Assembly: GCA_965230005.1 (NCBI GenBank)
Contig: OZ245934.1
Span: 5,456,001-5,520,000 of the forward strand
Direction: 5' to 3'
DNA length: 64,000 bases
Source of the DNA: SZUA-309 sp965230005
Lineage (GTDB): Bacteria; Pseudomonadota; Gammaproteobacteria; Pseudomonadales; Azotimanducaceae
The position numbers and the translations under genes are program-made. Below, one piece after another: positions 52,833 through 62,475 of this stretch (position 1 is the first letter of the stretch; the number at the start of each line of letters is the position of its first letter). A model generated the notes under the pieces. That model did not search any database. It worked only from the letters and a program-made list of their open reading frames with translations, and was not told where the DNA came from.

Positions 52833-54362
52833 TCAGAAGAAGTAGAAGCGCTTGATTTCTCTGCGAATTTCCTCGGGAGATTGTTTCGGTGCGCTCACCC
52901 GCGCGATCAGCAGGCCATTTTCCCGGGCCATGCAGCGTTCGCAGCTGAACTGTTCCAACACCTGCACCTCTCCGTAGAGACTTTCCAGCAGCGCCCGGTC
53001 AAAGCCGACCGTGAGTAACTGACGGAGGTCTGCGTCCGCGTTCCAGAAGTGATAGTTGACGTGCCCCGAGTGTGCGGTGGGCAGACGGTCGCCATCGAGC
53101 TGATTCAAGGCACCGGCCTGACCGTAGTAGGCCGCCAGCAGTCCCGTTTCAGCCCGCGCGTTCTCGGGCAATGCTTCGTAGTGGTGGATCACCCGGTCGA
53201 CGAGTTCCGGCCAGCCGTGCATCTCGGCGAAGTGGGGGAAGTAGCGGCCCATGGGCGCAGGCTCCGAACCGGGGCGCCCCTGCTCGCCGTCGCGGATGAA
53301 ATCTGCCGCCGCCTGCAGCAGCGGCGGCGGCAGCACGGGCGCGGCGATGGGGATGGAGAACAGCCCGGAGATCGCCATGCTGACCAGGAAGATGCCGCTC
53401 GCGCGGTGTCGATTCGCGAGCCAGCGCTCCCAGAGCATGGCCCCGAAGCCAGCGAACAACAGAAACAGCGGCGTGGCGAAATAGAATTTGACCCCGGCTA
53501 TGAGAAACAGCGCGAGGCACAGAGCGGCTGCGGTGCCGAGCACGCGATGCACGGGATCCTTCGCCAGCAGACCGTAGACGAGGCCGGGTAGCCAGATGAG
53601 TAGAAAGGGCGGATTCATGGTGGCAATGAGACCGAAGATCGGCTGATCGATGACCATCGCTTCCGGCGCCTCGGCGTTGTAGGCGGCCACGAACTCGAAA
53701 AACGGCCAGTTGTTGGCGATCTGCCAGTAGAGGAACGGACTCGCGATCAGCACCATGATCGCCACAGCCTGCCAGACCTCCGGGCGACTCAGGGTCCAGC
53801 GGGCGTAGACCAGCACGGCGGCTGCCAGCGCGAGCCCCCAGACTGGAAGTGCCAGCTTCGTGAGCAGCGCGATGCCGAACACGACCCCCAGCCAGCGCAT
53901 GTCTGCAGCGCGGCGCGCCTGGAGATAGCGGGTGAGCAGGTAGAAACCCAGGGCCCACCAGAGCTGGTCGAGCACGTTCATGGTGAGGATCGATTGCACG
54001 GAGAGAAACGCCGGGGCAAACACCACGACGATGGCCGTGAGGGCCTGGGCTGTGCGCCCGCCGCCGAGAATGCGGACGAGGTCGATGGCGATGATCGTGA
54101 CGAGGATGCCGACGAGGCAGGCGAAGCCACGCAGCACGAGCAGGTCCGCGCCGAAGATGGCCGTTAACCCGGCCAGGGTCCAGGCGATCAGTGGCGGGTA
54201 GTCCACGTAGCCGAGCGCGAGATGCTCGGCGGCGTCGAGGAAGTAGAGTTCGTCCGACAGATAGCCGTAAGCACGCCCGGCAAGGGCGAAGATCGCGAGC
54301 TTCACGCCGGCGCAGAGTGCCCACAGCCCGTAGGCCGGTCGGACCAGCGCCGGGTCGGTCAC
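52833..54362 (-). CDS. Glycosyltransferase family 39 (ArnT/PMT-like) membrane protein
   Basis: Starting at GTG 54362 the protein has 509 residues and about eleven membrane spans. The first periplasmic loop has YLSDELYFLDAAEHLALGYVDYPPLIAW, with the acidic residues and the YPP motif of GT39 enzymes that transfer a sugar from polyprenyl phosphate. A soluble C-terminal domain of about 150 residues follows. GTGA overlap with the upstream GT2 gene ties it to a polyprenyl-sugar donor pathway, as in ArnC-ArnT. Confidence 0.88.
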   Translation of the reverse strand: MTDPALVRPAYGLWALCAGVKLAIFALAGRAYGYLSDELYFLDAAEHLALGYVDYPPLIAWTLAGLTAIFGADLLVLRGFACLVGILVTIIAIDLVRILGGGRTAQALTAIVVVFAPAFLSVQSILTMNVLDQLWWALGFYLLTRYLQARRAADMRWLGVVFGIALLTKLALPVWGLALAAAVLVYARWTLSRPEVWQAVAIMVLIASPFLYWQIANNWPFFEFVAAYNAEAPEAMVIDQPIFGLIATMNPPFLLIWLPGLVYGLLAKDPVHRVLGTAAALCLALFLIAGVKFYFATPLFLLFAGFGAMLWERWLANRHRASGIFLVSMAISGLFSIPIAAPVLPPPLLQAAADFIRDGEQGRPGSEPAPMGRYFPHFAEMHGWPELVDRVIHHYEALPENARAETGLLAAYYGQAGALNQLDGDRLPTAHSGHVNYHFWNADADLRQLLTVGFDRALLESLYGEVQVLEQFSCERCMARENGLLIARVSAPKQSPEEIRREIKRFYFF

Positions 54363-55450
54363 TTGGCGCGCCAGGTGTAGAGCTGAGTAATGGCGTAGTT
54401 CCAGACGGCACCGACGATGATTCCGGCGAGTCCGGCCAGGAACCAACCCGTATCTTCGGCAAACAGGTAACCGGCCACACCGACGTTAGCCACGGCGCCC
54501 ACGCTGCAGGCGAGCACGAAGGAAATCCAGCCGGTGATCCAGCCCCATCCTGTCAGCTGCAGATCCCGATAGGTGATGAGGTTGTTGATCACGAAATTGG
54601 CGGTCATGGCGATCAGCGTTGCCCAGATCTGACTGGTCACGAAGCCATAGCCGAGCGCCTGATAGGTGAGCGCAAGCACGGCCATGTGCACGAACACGCC
54701 GATGCCGCCAACGGCGATGAAGGCGACGAAGCGCACGGGCACCCAGCGGCCGACGAGTTTGTCGAGCAGCAGCATGCCGTAGTCCCAGAGCGCCTGATTG
54801 TCGAGCTTCGACTCGCCTGCGTGACGCTCGCCGAAGGAGTAGGGCAGCTCCTTGAAACGCAGCGGCTCCGGCGCCGATGCGAAGAGGTCCATGAGAATCT
54901 TGAAGCCGATGCCCGAGAGGTTGCGGACGCTGGCCTCGAAGGCCTCCCGCTTGATCATGAAGAAGCCGCTCATGGGGTCGAGGAGCGTATCGGGCACCAC
55001 CATGCGCGACAGTCGGGTGGCGAGCTCCGACTTTCGGGCCCGATCGTCGGAGAACGCGTCCGCGTCGCCGCCGTCCACGTGACGGCTGCCGACCACCACA
55101 TCCAGCGCTTCCCCGGTCAGGGTGTCGAACATGCGTGGCAGCAGCCGCTCGTCATGCTGCAGGTCCGCATCCATGACGGCAATCACCGGCGCGCTGGTCG
55201 CGAGCATGCCCTCGATGCAGGCGGAAGACAGACCGCGTCGGTCGATGCGCTGCAGACAACGGACGCGCCCGTTTTCCTGCCCGAGGCGTCGGGCTTCCGC
55301 GGCGGTGCCGTCCGGTGAGTCGTCATCGACGAACACGACTTCCCAGTTCAGGCCCGTCAGCGCCTCATCCAGGCGCTCGACGAGCACGGCCAGGTTGGCG
55401 GCCTCGTTGAAGGTGGGCACCACGACTGATAACTGCACACTAGGCGCCAT
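54359..55450 (-). CDS. GT2 polyprenyl-phosphate glycosyltransferase fused to GtrA-like membrane domain
   Basis: The N-terminal half is a dolichol-phosphate-mannose-synthase-like GT2: VVVPTFNEAANL, VFVDDDSPDGTA, VMDADLQHDERLLP and DPMSGFFMIKREAF. The C-terminal third has four membrane spans with GtrA signatures (RFVAFIAVGGIGVFVHM, FVINNLITYRDL). It should load a sugar onto undecaprenyl phosphate and help flip it. The 363-residue length equals GT2 plus GtrA. It is first in a two-gene operon with the GT39 enzyme. Confidence 0.9.
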   Translation of the reverse strand: MAPSVQLSVVVPTFNEAANLAVLVERLDEALTGLNWEVVFVDDDSPDGTAAEARRLGQENGRVRCLQRIDRRGLSSACIEGMLATSAPVIAVMDADLQHDERLLPRMFDTLTGEALDVVVGSRHVDGGDADAFSDDRARKSELATRLSRMVVPDTLLDPMSGFFMIKREAFEASVRNLSGIGFKILMDLFASAPEPLRFKELPYSFGERHAGESKLDNQALWDYGMLLLDKLVGRWVPVRFVAFIAVGGIGVFVHMAVLALTYQALGYGFVTSQIWATLIAMTANFVINNLITYRDLQLTGWGWITGWISFVLACSVGAVANVGVAGYLFAEDTGWFLAGLAGIIVGAVWNYAITQLYTWRAK

Positions 55451-55504
55451 CTCGACTCACGCGCTATGCTCGGCTGCTTTTGAAGGGCGTGGATTGTAGC
55501 CGTT

Positions 55505-56062
55505 TTGTCGAACGCTGTTGGAAAACTTGGGGCCCTCTGGCGACGCTTCGCTCTGCTGGCCTCGCTGCTTGCCGGTGCTGCCGCGGTCCAGGCCGCTGGC
55601 GTGGCCGATGCGCCCATGGGCCTGAAGGATCAGTTCGGGGCAGTGGGTGGTCTCGACACCGACGCAACCGCGCGCCAGGTGGCCATCGTCGTCTCGGCCA
55701 AGCGCCTGCGACGGCTGAAGCCCTGGGAACAGGCCCTCCGGGAAATCGATGCGGAACTGTCCATCGTTCGTGTTGCCGACGTGCCGCGCACGGCGCCGAC
55801 GGAATACGAGCGGGTTGCCGAAACCTTGAGAAAACGTTTGCCGCCGGACGTCCCCGTGCTCATCGACCTGGAGGGGGTCTGGGCCTCGACGTTCGAACTC
55901 GACGTGAGCGTGCCGACGGTGTTGATCTTTGCCGAGGACGGCAGGCTGCTCGCACGCCATGCCGGTATGTACCGAAAAACCAACTTCGATGCGCTTGCGG
56001 CCGATCTCACGGCCGATGCGGACCAAGCCGCGACTCAGGAAGCTACTGCTCCCGCTCCCTGA
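55505..56062 (+). CDS. Exported thioredoxin-fold-like protein without CXXC
   Basis: A TTG at 55505 gives 185 residues with a signal peptide (FALLASLLAGAAAVQA). The mature part alternates strands and helices (QVAIVVSAKRLRRLKPWEQAL, PVLIDLEGVWASTFEL, VPTVLIFAEDGRLLARHAG) in the order of a thioredoxin fold, including a cis-Pro-like VPTV, but has no cysteine at all. Role unknown. It is divergent from the glycosyltransferase operon. The ribosome site is weak and the start uncertain. Confidence 0.6.
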   Translation: MSNAVGKLGALWRRFALLASLLAGAAAVQAAGVADAPMGLKDQFGAVGGLDTDATARQVAIVVSAKRLRRLKPWEQALREIDAELSIVRVADVPRTAPTEYERVAETLRKRLPPDVPVLIDLEGVWASTFELDVSVPTVLIFAEDGRLLARHAGMYRKTNFDALAADLTADADQAATQEATAPAP

Positions 56063-56089
56063 AAGAGGACTGTCCGGTACCCACGCCGG

Positions 56090-57322
56090 TCAATCGCCGT
56101 AGGCTTTCCGATGCGCGAGAACGCGCGCGAGGAGCCAGCTGACGATGCCGATGGCCGCCAGGAGGGCTACCGGAAAAACGACGCTCAGCAAACCTTCATC
56201 CCGCCAGAAGATGCCGCTGTAGGCTTCCAGCGCCCAGGTGTTCGGCGTGAGCCAGCCGAGATTCTGCAGCACGTCGGGCATGAGGAAGCGCGGCACCATG
56301 CTGCCGCCGAGGGCCGAGAGCACCAGGATCACGGTATTGGCTACCGTCTGCGCCTGGCGACGGGTCTGGCAGGCGGTGGCCAGGAGCATGGCAAGCCCGG
56401 CGCAGGCAACGGATGCCGCGAGGGATATGACGATCCAGGGTCCCAGGTGCCCGGGCAGGTCGACGCCGTAGACAAGCCAGGCCACGGTAAAGATGACGGT
56501 GACCTGGACGAAACCCTGGCCGACCACGTAGAGAAATTTGCCGTCCACCAGCACGCCCATGCCGCCGGGTCCCGCCAGCACCCGGTCGAGAATGCCGCTT
56601 TCCTGTTCTTCGAGGAGTGAAACGGCGCCATGGACGGATGCAAAAAGCAGGAACATGAAGGCAACGGCGCCGGCCGAATAGGCGACGAGATTCACCGCTT
56701 CGCCGCCGATCACCGATTCCCGGGCCAGCAGGTCTTCGAAGGACCAGCCCGTTTCCCGGCCTGCTTCAGCGTCGGCGCGCATCTCCAGGAGGCCGACGTC
56801 CACTTCTTCGCGCTGTTCGTCGTCCAGTGTGAGAAACTGGTTTTCGAGTTCCGCGACGACGTTGCCCATGGCCACGTCGGGCAGGGCGGCAAAGTAGGCG
56901 CGTCGGATCTGTCCGGTGAGCATGGGCTCTGCAAAACCCCTGGCCGGATCGAGAATCACGAGGATCGGCGCGGCGCCAAAACCGCCGGCTTCCTCGAGCG
57001 GTTCCGCATCGGCACGGAGTACCAGGCCGATGTCCGCCTCCCCGGCCTTGACGGCTGCGCGCACGGCGTCCCGGTCGCTGTAGCGCACCGGCAGGAAGGT
57101 GAGCATGTCGCTGCCTTCGAGGGCCTCGAAGAGCCGCACGGTCACGTCGCTCTCCACCTCATCCAAGCTGGCCACGGACAGGTTCAGACTGTCGCCGCTC
57201 GTGGCGGTGAAGATCTCGGCCATGATCACGAAGAACACGCCGGGTAGAAAGAAACTCATGAGCAGAGCCCCGCGATCCCTGAGCAGACCGAGCAGCATGG
57301 CCCGAAGGATCGCGCCGCTCAC
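56090..57322 (-). CDS. ABC-2 type transporter permease
   Basis: The 410-residue permease has one N-terminal span (LLMSFFLPGVFFVIMAEIF), a large extracytoplasmic domain of about 170 residues, then five spans including FLLFASVHGAVSLLEEQESGILDRVLAGP, the usual ABC-2 coupling helix. This is the YhhJ/YbhS-like arrangement of drug or lipid exporters. GTGA overlap with the ATPase gene upstream makes the pair one transporter. Confidence 0.9.
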   Translation of the reverse strand: MSGAILRAMLLGLLRDRGALLMSFFLPGVFFVIMAEIFTATSGDSLNLSVASLDEVESDVTVRLFEALEGSDMLTFLPVRYSDRDAVRAAVKAGEADIGLVLRADAEPLEEAGGFGAAPILVILDPARGFAEPMLTGQIRRAYFAALPDVAMGNVVAELENQFLTLDDEQREEVDVGLLEMRADAEAGRETGWSFEDLLARESVIGGEAVNLVAYSAGAVAFMFLLFASVHGAVSLLEEQESGILDRVLAGPGGMGVLVDGKFLYVVGQGFVQVTVIFTVAWLVYGVDLPGHLGPWIVISLAASVACAGLAMLLATACQTRRQAQTVANTVILVLSALGGSMVPRFLMPDVLQNLGWLTPNTWALEAYSGIFWRDEGLLSVVFPVALLAAIGIVSWLLARVLAHRKAYGD

Positions 57323-58269
57323 AGTATGAGCTCCTCGCCCGTGAGGCGGAGAAACACCCCTTCCAGGGTTGGTTCGCGAACCCGGATCTCCGCGGCCTCC
57401 AGGCCAGCGGCTTCGAGGCGGTGGTGCCAGTCGGCAACGCCGTCATAGCCCGCGGCGACGCCCCCGGTCCAGGACTGACCGCCCTGAATGGGGGTCAATC
57501 CGGCATCGAGGAGCTGTGTGCGCTGGCTGCTGTCGGGGACCGCGTTGAGGGCGATGTTGATCTCCTTCGTCTCGCCGAAGACCTCGCTGATGAGCTGCTG
57601 CGGCGCGCCTTCGATCCTGACCATGCCGCCAACGAGGAACACCACGCGATCCGCGAGCGTCGTTGCCTGCATGAGATCGTGGGTGGTGAGCAGGATGCCG
57701 AGTCCTTCGGCCCGGAGGCGCCGGAGCAGTTCGTGGATCCGTTCCCGGGCGCTTACGTCCACACCCACCGTGGGTTCGTCGAGCATGAGAATGCCCGGCT
57801 GGTGCAGGAGGCTGGCAACGATGTTCAGGCGCCGCTGCATGCCGCCGGAGAGGGTGTCGACTCGATCGGCGCTCCGGTCTCCGAGGCCACTCCAGCTGAG
57901 CGCGTCATCGATCCGTGCCGTCAGATCTGATTTCGCCACACCCATCATGCGACCGAAGACTTCGAGATTCTCGCGTACCGAGAGGTAGGGATAGAGCGCA
58001 ATCTCCTGCGGCACGAAGCCCAGGCTCGAGCGGACACGCCTTTCCCGGCGCGGATCACCGCCGGCCAGGCGGGCTTCACCGCCGTCGGGGGCGATTCGAC
58101 CGCAGGCGGTGCCGAGGAGCGTGGTCTTGCCCGCACCGTTGGGCCCGAGCAGCACAACCAGTTCCCCGGGCGCAACGGAGAGGTCGACGTCCGAGAGAAC
58201 TGTGCGCCCGCCGAGGGCTTTGCGGATGCCGCTGAGTGAGAGGAGCGGCGCGGAAGGGTCGGGCTTCAA
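57319..58269 (-). CDS. ABC transporter ATP-binding protein
   Basis: The 316-residue ATPase has Walker A LGPNGAGKTTLL, the Q-loop FVPQEIALYPYLS, signature LSGGMQRRLNI and Walker B GILMLDEPTVGVD. A C-terminal extension of about 90 residues (GAPQQLISEVFGETKEINIAL) resembles those of ABC-2 exporters of the CcmA/NatA group. The start is TTG at 58269, overlapping the DUF3617 stop by four bases. It energises the adjacent permease. Confidence 0.93.
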   Translation of the reverse strand: MKPDPSAPLLSLSGIRKALGGRTVLSDVDLSVAPGELVVLLGPNGAGKTTLLGTACGRIAPDGGEARLAGGDPRRERRVRSSLGFVPQEIALYPYLSVRENLEVFGRMMGVAKSDLTARIDDALSWSGLGDRSADRVDTLSGGMQRRLNIVASLLHQPGILMLDEPTVGVDVSARERIHELLRRLRAEGLGILLTTHDLMQATTLADRVVFLVGGMVRIEGAPQQLISEVFGETKEINIALNAVPDSSQRTQLLDAGLTPIQGGQSWTGGVAAGYDGVADWHHRLEAAGLEAAEIRVREPTLEGVFLRLTGEELIL

Positions 58270-58721
58270 CAGTCCCCCAGCAGCTTGCCCTCGATGATCG
58301 TCTGCATCTTCACTTCCTTATCGCCGACGGCGACGACAACATCGCTGACCATGTCATAGCCATCGTCATCGAAGGTGCCGGTGGTGGTCATGGTGAGTTT
58401 GCCGTCCGGAGCGTCACAGTTGATCGCCATTTCGATGGCCCCATCCGCCATGACGAAGTTGGTGATGTCGCAGGTTTTCCCCTCCGGCAGGTCCGCGAAC
58501 ACGCTGGCGGGATCCCGTTCGAGATCCTCTGCGGTCAGGCAGTTCTGCGTTGTCACGGTAGCATCGGGCAGGGGCACGCTCGAGTAAGTGGTCTGGGTGG
58601 TCACCTCGTACTGACCAGGCGCCGGCAGGTCCCGGGCCTGCGCCGCGCTCGCGGCCAGGCAAATCAGAGCGCCCAGGCTGATCAGGCGGACGGTCCGTGG
58701 GCCAGCGGTCATGGGGGTCAT
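58266..58721 (-). CDS. DUF3617 exported protein
   Basis: ATG 58721 is preceded by a strong AGGAGGAA and gives 151 residues. A signal peptide (LISLGALICLAASAAQA) is followed by the DUF3617 pattern: PGQYEVTTQTTYSSVPLPD, a cysteine in NCLTAED, CDITNF and AINCDAPDG. The family is periplasmic and uncharacterised. It leads a three-gene operon with the ABC exporter, all joined by 4-base overlaps, suggesting that it serves the transporter or its cargo. Confidence 0.82.
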   Translation of the reverse strand: MTPMTAGPRTVRLISLGALICLAASAAQARDLPAPGQYEVTTQTTYSSVPLPDATVTTQNCLTAEDLERDPASVFADLPEGKTCDITNFVMADGAIEMAINCDAPDGKLTMTTTGTFDDDGYDMVSDVVVAVGDKEVKMQTIIEGKLLGDC

Positions 58722-58900
58722 GGTGCTTCCTCCTGCCGGGATCGGCTCGGTTCGTGGCTCATCTCGAGTTTCGAGGGTCGCTATCCTAATGCACCGGGCA
58801 GCAGATCGATACGCAACCGGAGGGCCCATACACAATTGGTCGGGGGCTAGGCATACTCCCGTTCCTTTTTCCGGCTCGAAGAGCCATGCAGGGGACACAG

Positions 58901-61012
58901 ATGAAAGGCACCGTTCATTACGAAATCCGCGACAACATCGCACTTATGACCGTCGACAACCCGCCGGTAAATCCGCTCTCGAGCGGCGTCCGCCAGGGGC
59001 TCTACGACGGCGTCGAGAAAGCGCTCGCCGACGACGCGGTGGAAGCCATCGTCCTGACCGGCGCTGGGCGGGCCTTCATCGCCGGCGCCGACATCTCCGA
59101 GTTTGGCGGCGGTTCGGAAAAGGCCGTGGGCCTGCAGGAAGCCCTGGTCATGATGGAAGGAAGCGCCAAGCCCATCGTTGCGGCCATCAACGGCACGGCT
59201 TTCGGTGGCGGTCTCGAGGTGGCGCTGTGCTGTGACTATCGCGTGGCGGCACCCACGGCGCCGGTAGGGCTGCCGGAAGTGAAGCTGGGTCTGCTCCCGG
59301 GGGCCGGTGGCACTCAGCGTCTGCCGCGACTCATTGGCGCGGAGAAAGCCCTGGGATTCATCCTTTCCGGCGATCCGATTCCTGCCCCCGCGGCGAAGGC
59401 ACTCGGCATCGTCGACGAGGTGGTCGATGGCGATATCGTCGAAGGTGGGATTGCCTTTGCAAAGCAGGTGCTCGCTGATGGCGGAAAGACCCGGAAGATC
59501 CGTGACGAGGCCGACAAAGTTGAGGCGGACCGGGGTAACGAGCAGATCTTTGCCGATGCCCGAGCGCAGGCTGCGCGGAAGATGCGCGGGCGATTTGCCC
59601 CGGAGATGATCATTCAGTGCGTTGAAGCTGCCGTTAACGAAGCGGATTTCGACGCGGGCCTGAAAGTGGAGCAGGACTGTTTCCGCCAGTGTATGGCGCA
59701 CCCGCAGCGCCAGGCCCTCATCCATCTGTTCTTCTCCGAGCGTGAAGTCGGCAAGATTCCCGACCTGCCGAAAGACACGCCGCTCCGGGAAATCAAGTCT
59801 GCGGGGGTGATCGGCTGCGGCACCATGGGCGGCGGTATTGCCATGAGCTTCGCCAACGTCGGGATTCCCGTGAAGGTGCTGGAAATGAACGACGAAGCGC
59901 TCGAGAAGGGCCTCGGGGTCATCAAGCGCAACTACGACATTCAGGTGACTCGGGGGCGCATGACGGCGGAAGACGTCGACGCACGTATGGCGCTCCTCAC
60001 GGGCACGACGAGCTATGAAGATCTGGGCGAAGCGGACGTGATCGTGGAAGCGGTTTACGAAAACCTCGATCTGAAGGCCGAGATCTTCGGCAAACTCGAC
60101 CAGGTTGCCAAGGCGGGCGCCATTCTCGCCAGCAACACCTCCGGGCTCGACATCGACAAGATGGCGGACGCCACCTCGCGACCGGGTGACGTGATCGGCA
60201 TGCACTTCTTTTCCCCGGCAAACGTCATGCGGCTGCTGGAAGTCGTCCGCGGTGCAGCGACGGCACCGGACGTGATTGCCACCGTCATGAAGCTTGGCCG
60301 CACCCTCAACAAGATTGCCGTGCTTTCCGGCAACGCACCCGGTTTCATCGGTAACCGGATGCTCGGACAGTACACGCGGCAGGCCGGTGAGATCATCCTT
60401 CAGGGCGCGACCCCTTATCAGGTGGACAGCGTCATGAATGGCTTCGGTATGCCCATGGGGCCCTTCCAGATGAACGATCTGGTGGGGCTGGATCTCGGCT
60501 GGCGGGCCCGCAAGCTCGCCGGCACGGCGCCGGAAGACGTGCCGATCACCGCCCGGGTCGCCGACAAGCTTTGTGAGCTGGAGCGTTTCGGACAGAAGAC
60601 GGCCCGGGGTTTCTATATCTATCCGGAAGGCAGCCGCGCCGGACAACCTGACCCGGAAGTCGTTGAGATCGTGGAGCAGACGTCGGCTGAGCTCGGCATC
60701 GAGCGACAGGACGTCGACGACGATGAGGTGCTGAAGCGTTGCCTGTATCCGCTCATCAACGAAGGTGCGCGGATCCTCGAGGAAGGCATAGCCCTGCGGC
60801 CCTGCGACATCGACATCGTCTACATCAACGGCTACGGCTTCCCGGAAGTTACGGGCGGGCCGATGTTCTGGGCGGACCAGCAGGGTCTCGACAACGTCCT
60901 CGCGGACATCAAGCGTTTCGGCGAGCTCTACGGCGGTCCTGCCTGGGAGCCGGCGCCATTGCTCGAAAAACTGGTGGCCGAGGGTAAAAACTTCGGATCG
61001 CTGCAGGGCTGA
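58901..61012 (+). CDS. Bifunctional enoyl-CoA hydratase / 3-hydroxyacyl-CoA dehydrogenase (FadB/FadJ type)
   Basis: ATG 58901 (GGGGA five bases upstream) gives 703 residues; 58886 is an alternative. The crotonase half has AFIAGADISEFGGG, INGTAFGGGLEVAL and GLPEVKLGLLPGAGGTQRLP with the catalytic glutamates. The dehydrogenase half has GVIGCGTMGGGIAMSFA, MHFFSPANVMRLLEVV and GFIGNRMLG. It carries two steps of beta-oxidation. No FadA-type thiolase is adjacent; the nearest thiolase is at 3 kb. Confidence 0.94.
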   Translation: MKGTVHYEIRDNIALMTVDNPPVNPLSSGVRQGLYDGVEKALADDAVEAIVLTGAGRAFIAGADISEFGGGSEKAVGLQEALVMMEGSAKPIVAAINGTAFGGGLEVALCCDYRVAAPTAPVGLPEVKLGLLPGAGGTQRLPRLIGAEKALGFILSGDPIPAPAAKALGIVDEVVDGDIVEGGIAFAKQVLADGGKTRKIRDEADKVEADRGNEQIFADARAQAARKMRGRFAPEMIIQCVEAAVNEADFDAGLKVEQDCFRQCMAHPQRQALIHLFFSEREVGKIPDLPKDTPLREIKSAGVIGCGTMGGGIAMSFANVGIPVKVLEMNDEALEKGLGVIKRNYDIQVTRGRMTAEDVDARMALLTGTTSYEDLGEADVIVEAVYENLDLKAEIFGKLDQVAKAGAILASNTSGLDIDKMADATSRPGDVIGMHFFSPANVMRLLEVVRGAATAPDVIATVMKLGRTLNKIAVLSGNAPGFIGNRMLGQYTRQAGEIILQGATPYQVDSVMNGFGMPMGPFQMNDLVGLDLGWRARKLAGTAPEDVPITARVADKLCELERFGQKTARGFYIYPEGSRAGQPDPEVVEIVEQTSAELGIERQDVDDDEVLKRCLYPLINEGARILEEGIALRPCDIDIVYINGYGFPEVTGGPMFWADQQGLDNVLADIKRFGELYGGPAWEPAPLLEKLVAEGKNFGSLQG

Positions 61013-61021
61013 TCGCGCTCT

Positions 61022-61048
61022 CCGGTCCGTCGCCGCGCGGCGGACCGG
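61022..61048. terminator. GC-rich hairpin between convergent genes
   Basis: CCGGTCCGTCG (61022-61032) pairs with CGGCGGACCGG (61038-61048), one G-T wobble, 5-base loop. It lies just past the beta-oxidation stop and before the convergent RCK gene. There is no T-tract. Confidence 0.5.
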
Positions 61049-61095
61049 TCCCGCACCGGATTCGCAGGGCCGATGTTCGGTCCGGGTCGCTGTCC

Positions 61096-62370
61096 TCAGG
61101 GCCGGTAGTTAACCGGCAGCCACTCCTTCGGCACGTTGTCTTCCACGAGCTGCTTGATGCTGAAGGTCTCGATGTCGTGCTCGGCACCCACTTCCTGGGC
61201 GAGCTGCGAGACGTCGTTGGTGCGGGCGAAAACGAGGGCGTTCGGGTATTTGCGCTTGATCCAGAGCGCCGTGCGCAGGTTGACCTCGGCCCTGCCGGTG
61301 CCGAGCAGAATCGTCGGATGGTTCTGACTGAGGTCTTCTGCCTCGGTCAAGCGGCGCCACACATCGGGGTTGGAGATGTCCCCCTGGAGGATGATGCGTT
61401 CGTAATTGCCTCGGAGCCGCTGCTGTTCCTCTACGACCAGAACCCGCCGGTTGGCGTCGATGTCGATGAGGAATACCTTTTCGAGTTCCTCTTCCGCCAG
61501 CGCTTCCAGCTCCTCCATGATGGTCTGCCCGAAGCGGCCGAAGCCCGCGATAATCACCACGTCGCGATTCGCGGTGCTGTGGAACTGCGTGAGCAGGGCA
61601 TTGTGTACCAGGCTCTGGGCGGCCAGATGGTAGGCGTTGAAGGTGGTGCAGAGTTTGGCGACGGAGGTGTCCTGCATGGAACGCATGAAGCGCAGATTGT
61701 GGCAATGGAGAACGATGCGCGAGCCGAAGGCCGGGTAATCGCGCAGCACTTTGCTCGCCGCTTCGTAGGCGAGGAAGTCGTTGTCTCCGAGGAAAACGAG
61801 CTGCAGGGCCATTTCCAGGCGCAGCTCCCGTTGCAGAAAGCCATGGGTGATGTCGCCGGTCACCAGCATGACGTCGAAGGTCTGCTCCAGTTCCTCGGCG
61901 CGCACGGGATCGATGGCCTCATCGACCACGACGATCGGTGTGTTGCCAACATGACCTCGAAGCATGCGCAGGTAGCTGGTGGTGAGCTCGCCGGAGCCGA
62001 CCACGATGATGTGATTCGACAGGCGCCGGAGCTGCCACCGCTGGGGCCGCATGACCCGCAGGACCGCTTCGATGACGGCGGAGGCCATGAGCAGCGGACT
62101 GCCAAAGTAGGCGAACCAGAGCAGCGCTCTGCCGAAGGCAGGGCCGCCGGCGGGAATGCCGAGATCGAGGCCGCCGACCACAAACAGTCCGAGGCTGTAG
62201 TAGGCCTTGGTCAGCAGCGGCGCGTCGCCGAGGTCCGGTCTTTCGGAAAAGCCCACGCCCATGAGCAGGGCGGAAACTGACGACAGAAACAGGAAGATCG
62301 CCGCAATCCAGCGCCAGTTGAGGTTCAACGGCCGGGAGCGGGAACCTCCGAGTCTTATGGGGATGATCAT
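61096..62370 (-). CDS. Two-RCK NAD-binding membrane protein, potassium-channel-like
   Basis: Residues 1-115 contain membrane helices (WIAAIFLFLSSVSALLMGVGF; ALLWFAYFGSPLLMASAVIEAVL) around a re-entrant-looking YYSLGLFVVGGLDLG. Two RCK/TrkA-N domains follow, with Rossmann motifs IIVVGSGELTTSYL and VVIIAGFGRFGQTI. This is the CASTOR/POLLUX- or Kch-like layout of ion channels gated by nucleotides or ions. The usual TVGYG filter is absent. Total length is 424 residues. It is transcribed alone. Confidence 0.8.
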   Translation of the reverse strand: MIIPIRLGGSRSRPLNLNWRWIAAIFLFLSSVSALLMGVGFSERPDLGDAPLLTKAYYSLGLFVVGGLDLGIPAGGPAFGRALLWFAYFGSPLLMASAVIEAVLRVMRPQRWQLRRLSNHIIVVGSGELTTSYLRMLRGHVGNTPIVVVDEAIDPVRAEELEQTFDVMLVTGDITHGFLQRELRLEMALQLVFLGDNDFLAYEAASKVLRDYPAFGSRIVLHCHNLRFMRSMQDTSVAKLCTTFNAYHLAAQSLVHNALLTQFHSTANRDVVIIAGFGRFGQTIMEELEALAEEELEKVFLIDIDANRRVLVVEEQQRLRGNYERIILQGDISNPDVWRRLTEAEDLSQNHPTILLGTGRAEVNLRTALWIKRKYPNALVFARTNDVSQLAQEVGAEHDIETFSIKQLVEDNVPKEWLPVNYRP

Positions 62371-62475
62371 CCGCAGCGGTCACCCAGGAGATGGGGGCGC
62401 AGGGTTGCACAAAGGATACCCATCCGCCAAGGTGCTGGGCTTCCTCAAATAGGCGCTTACGCAGGAGCTACCGGC

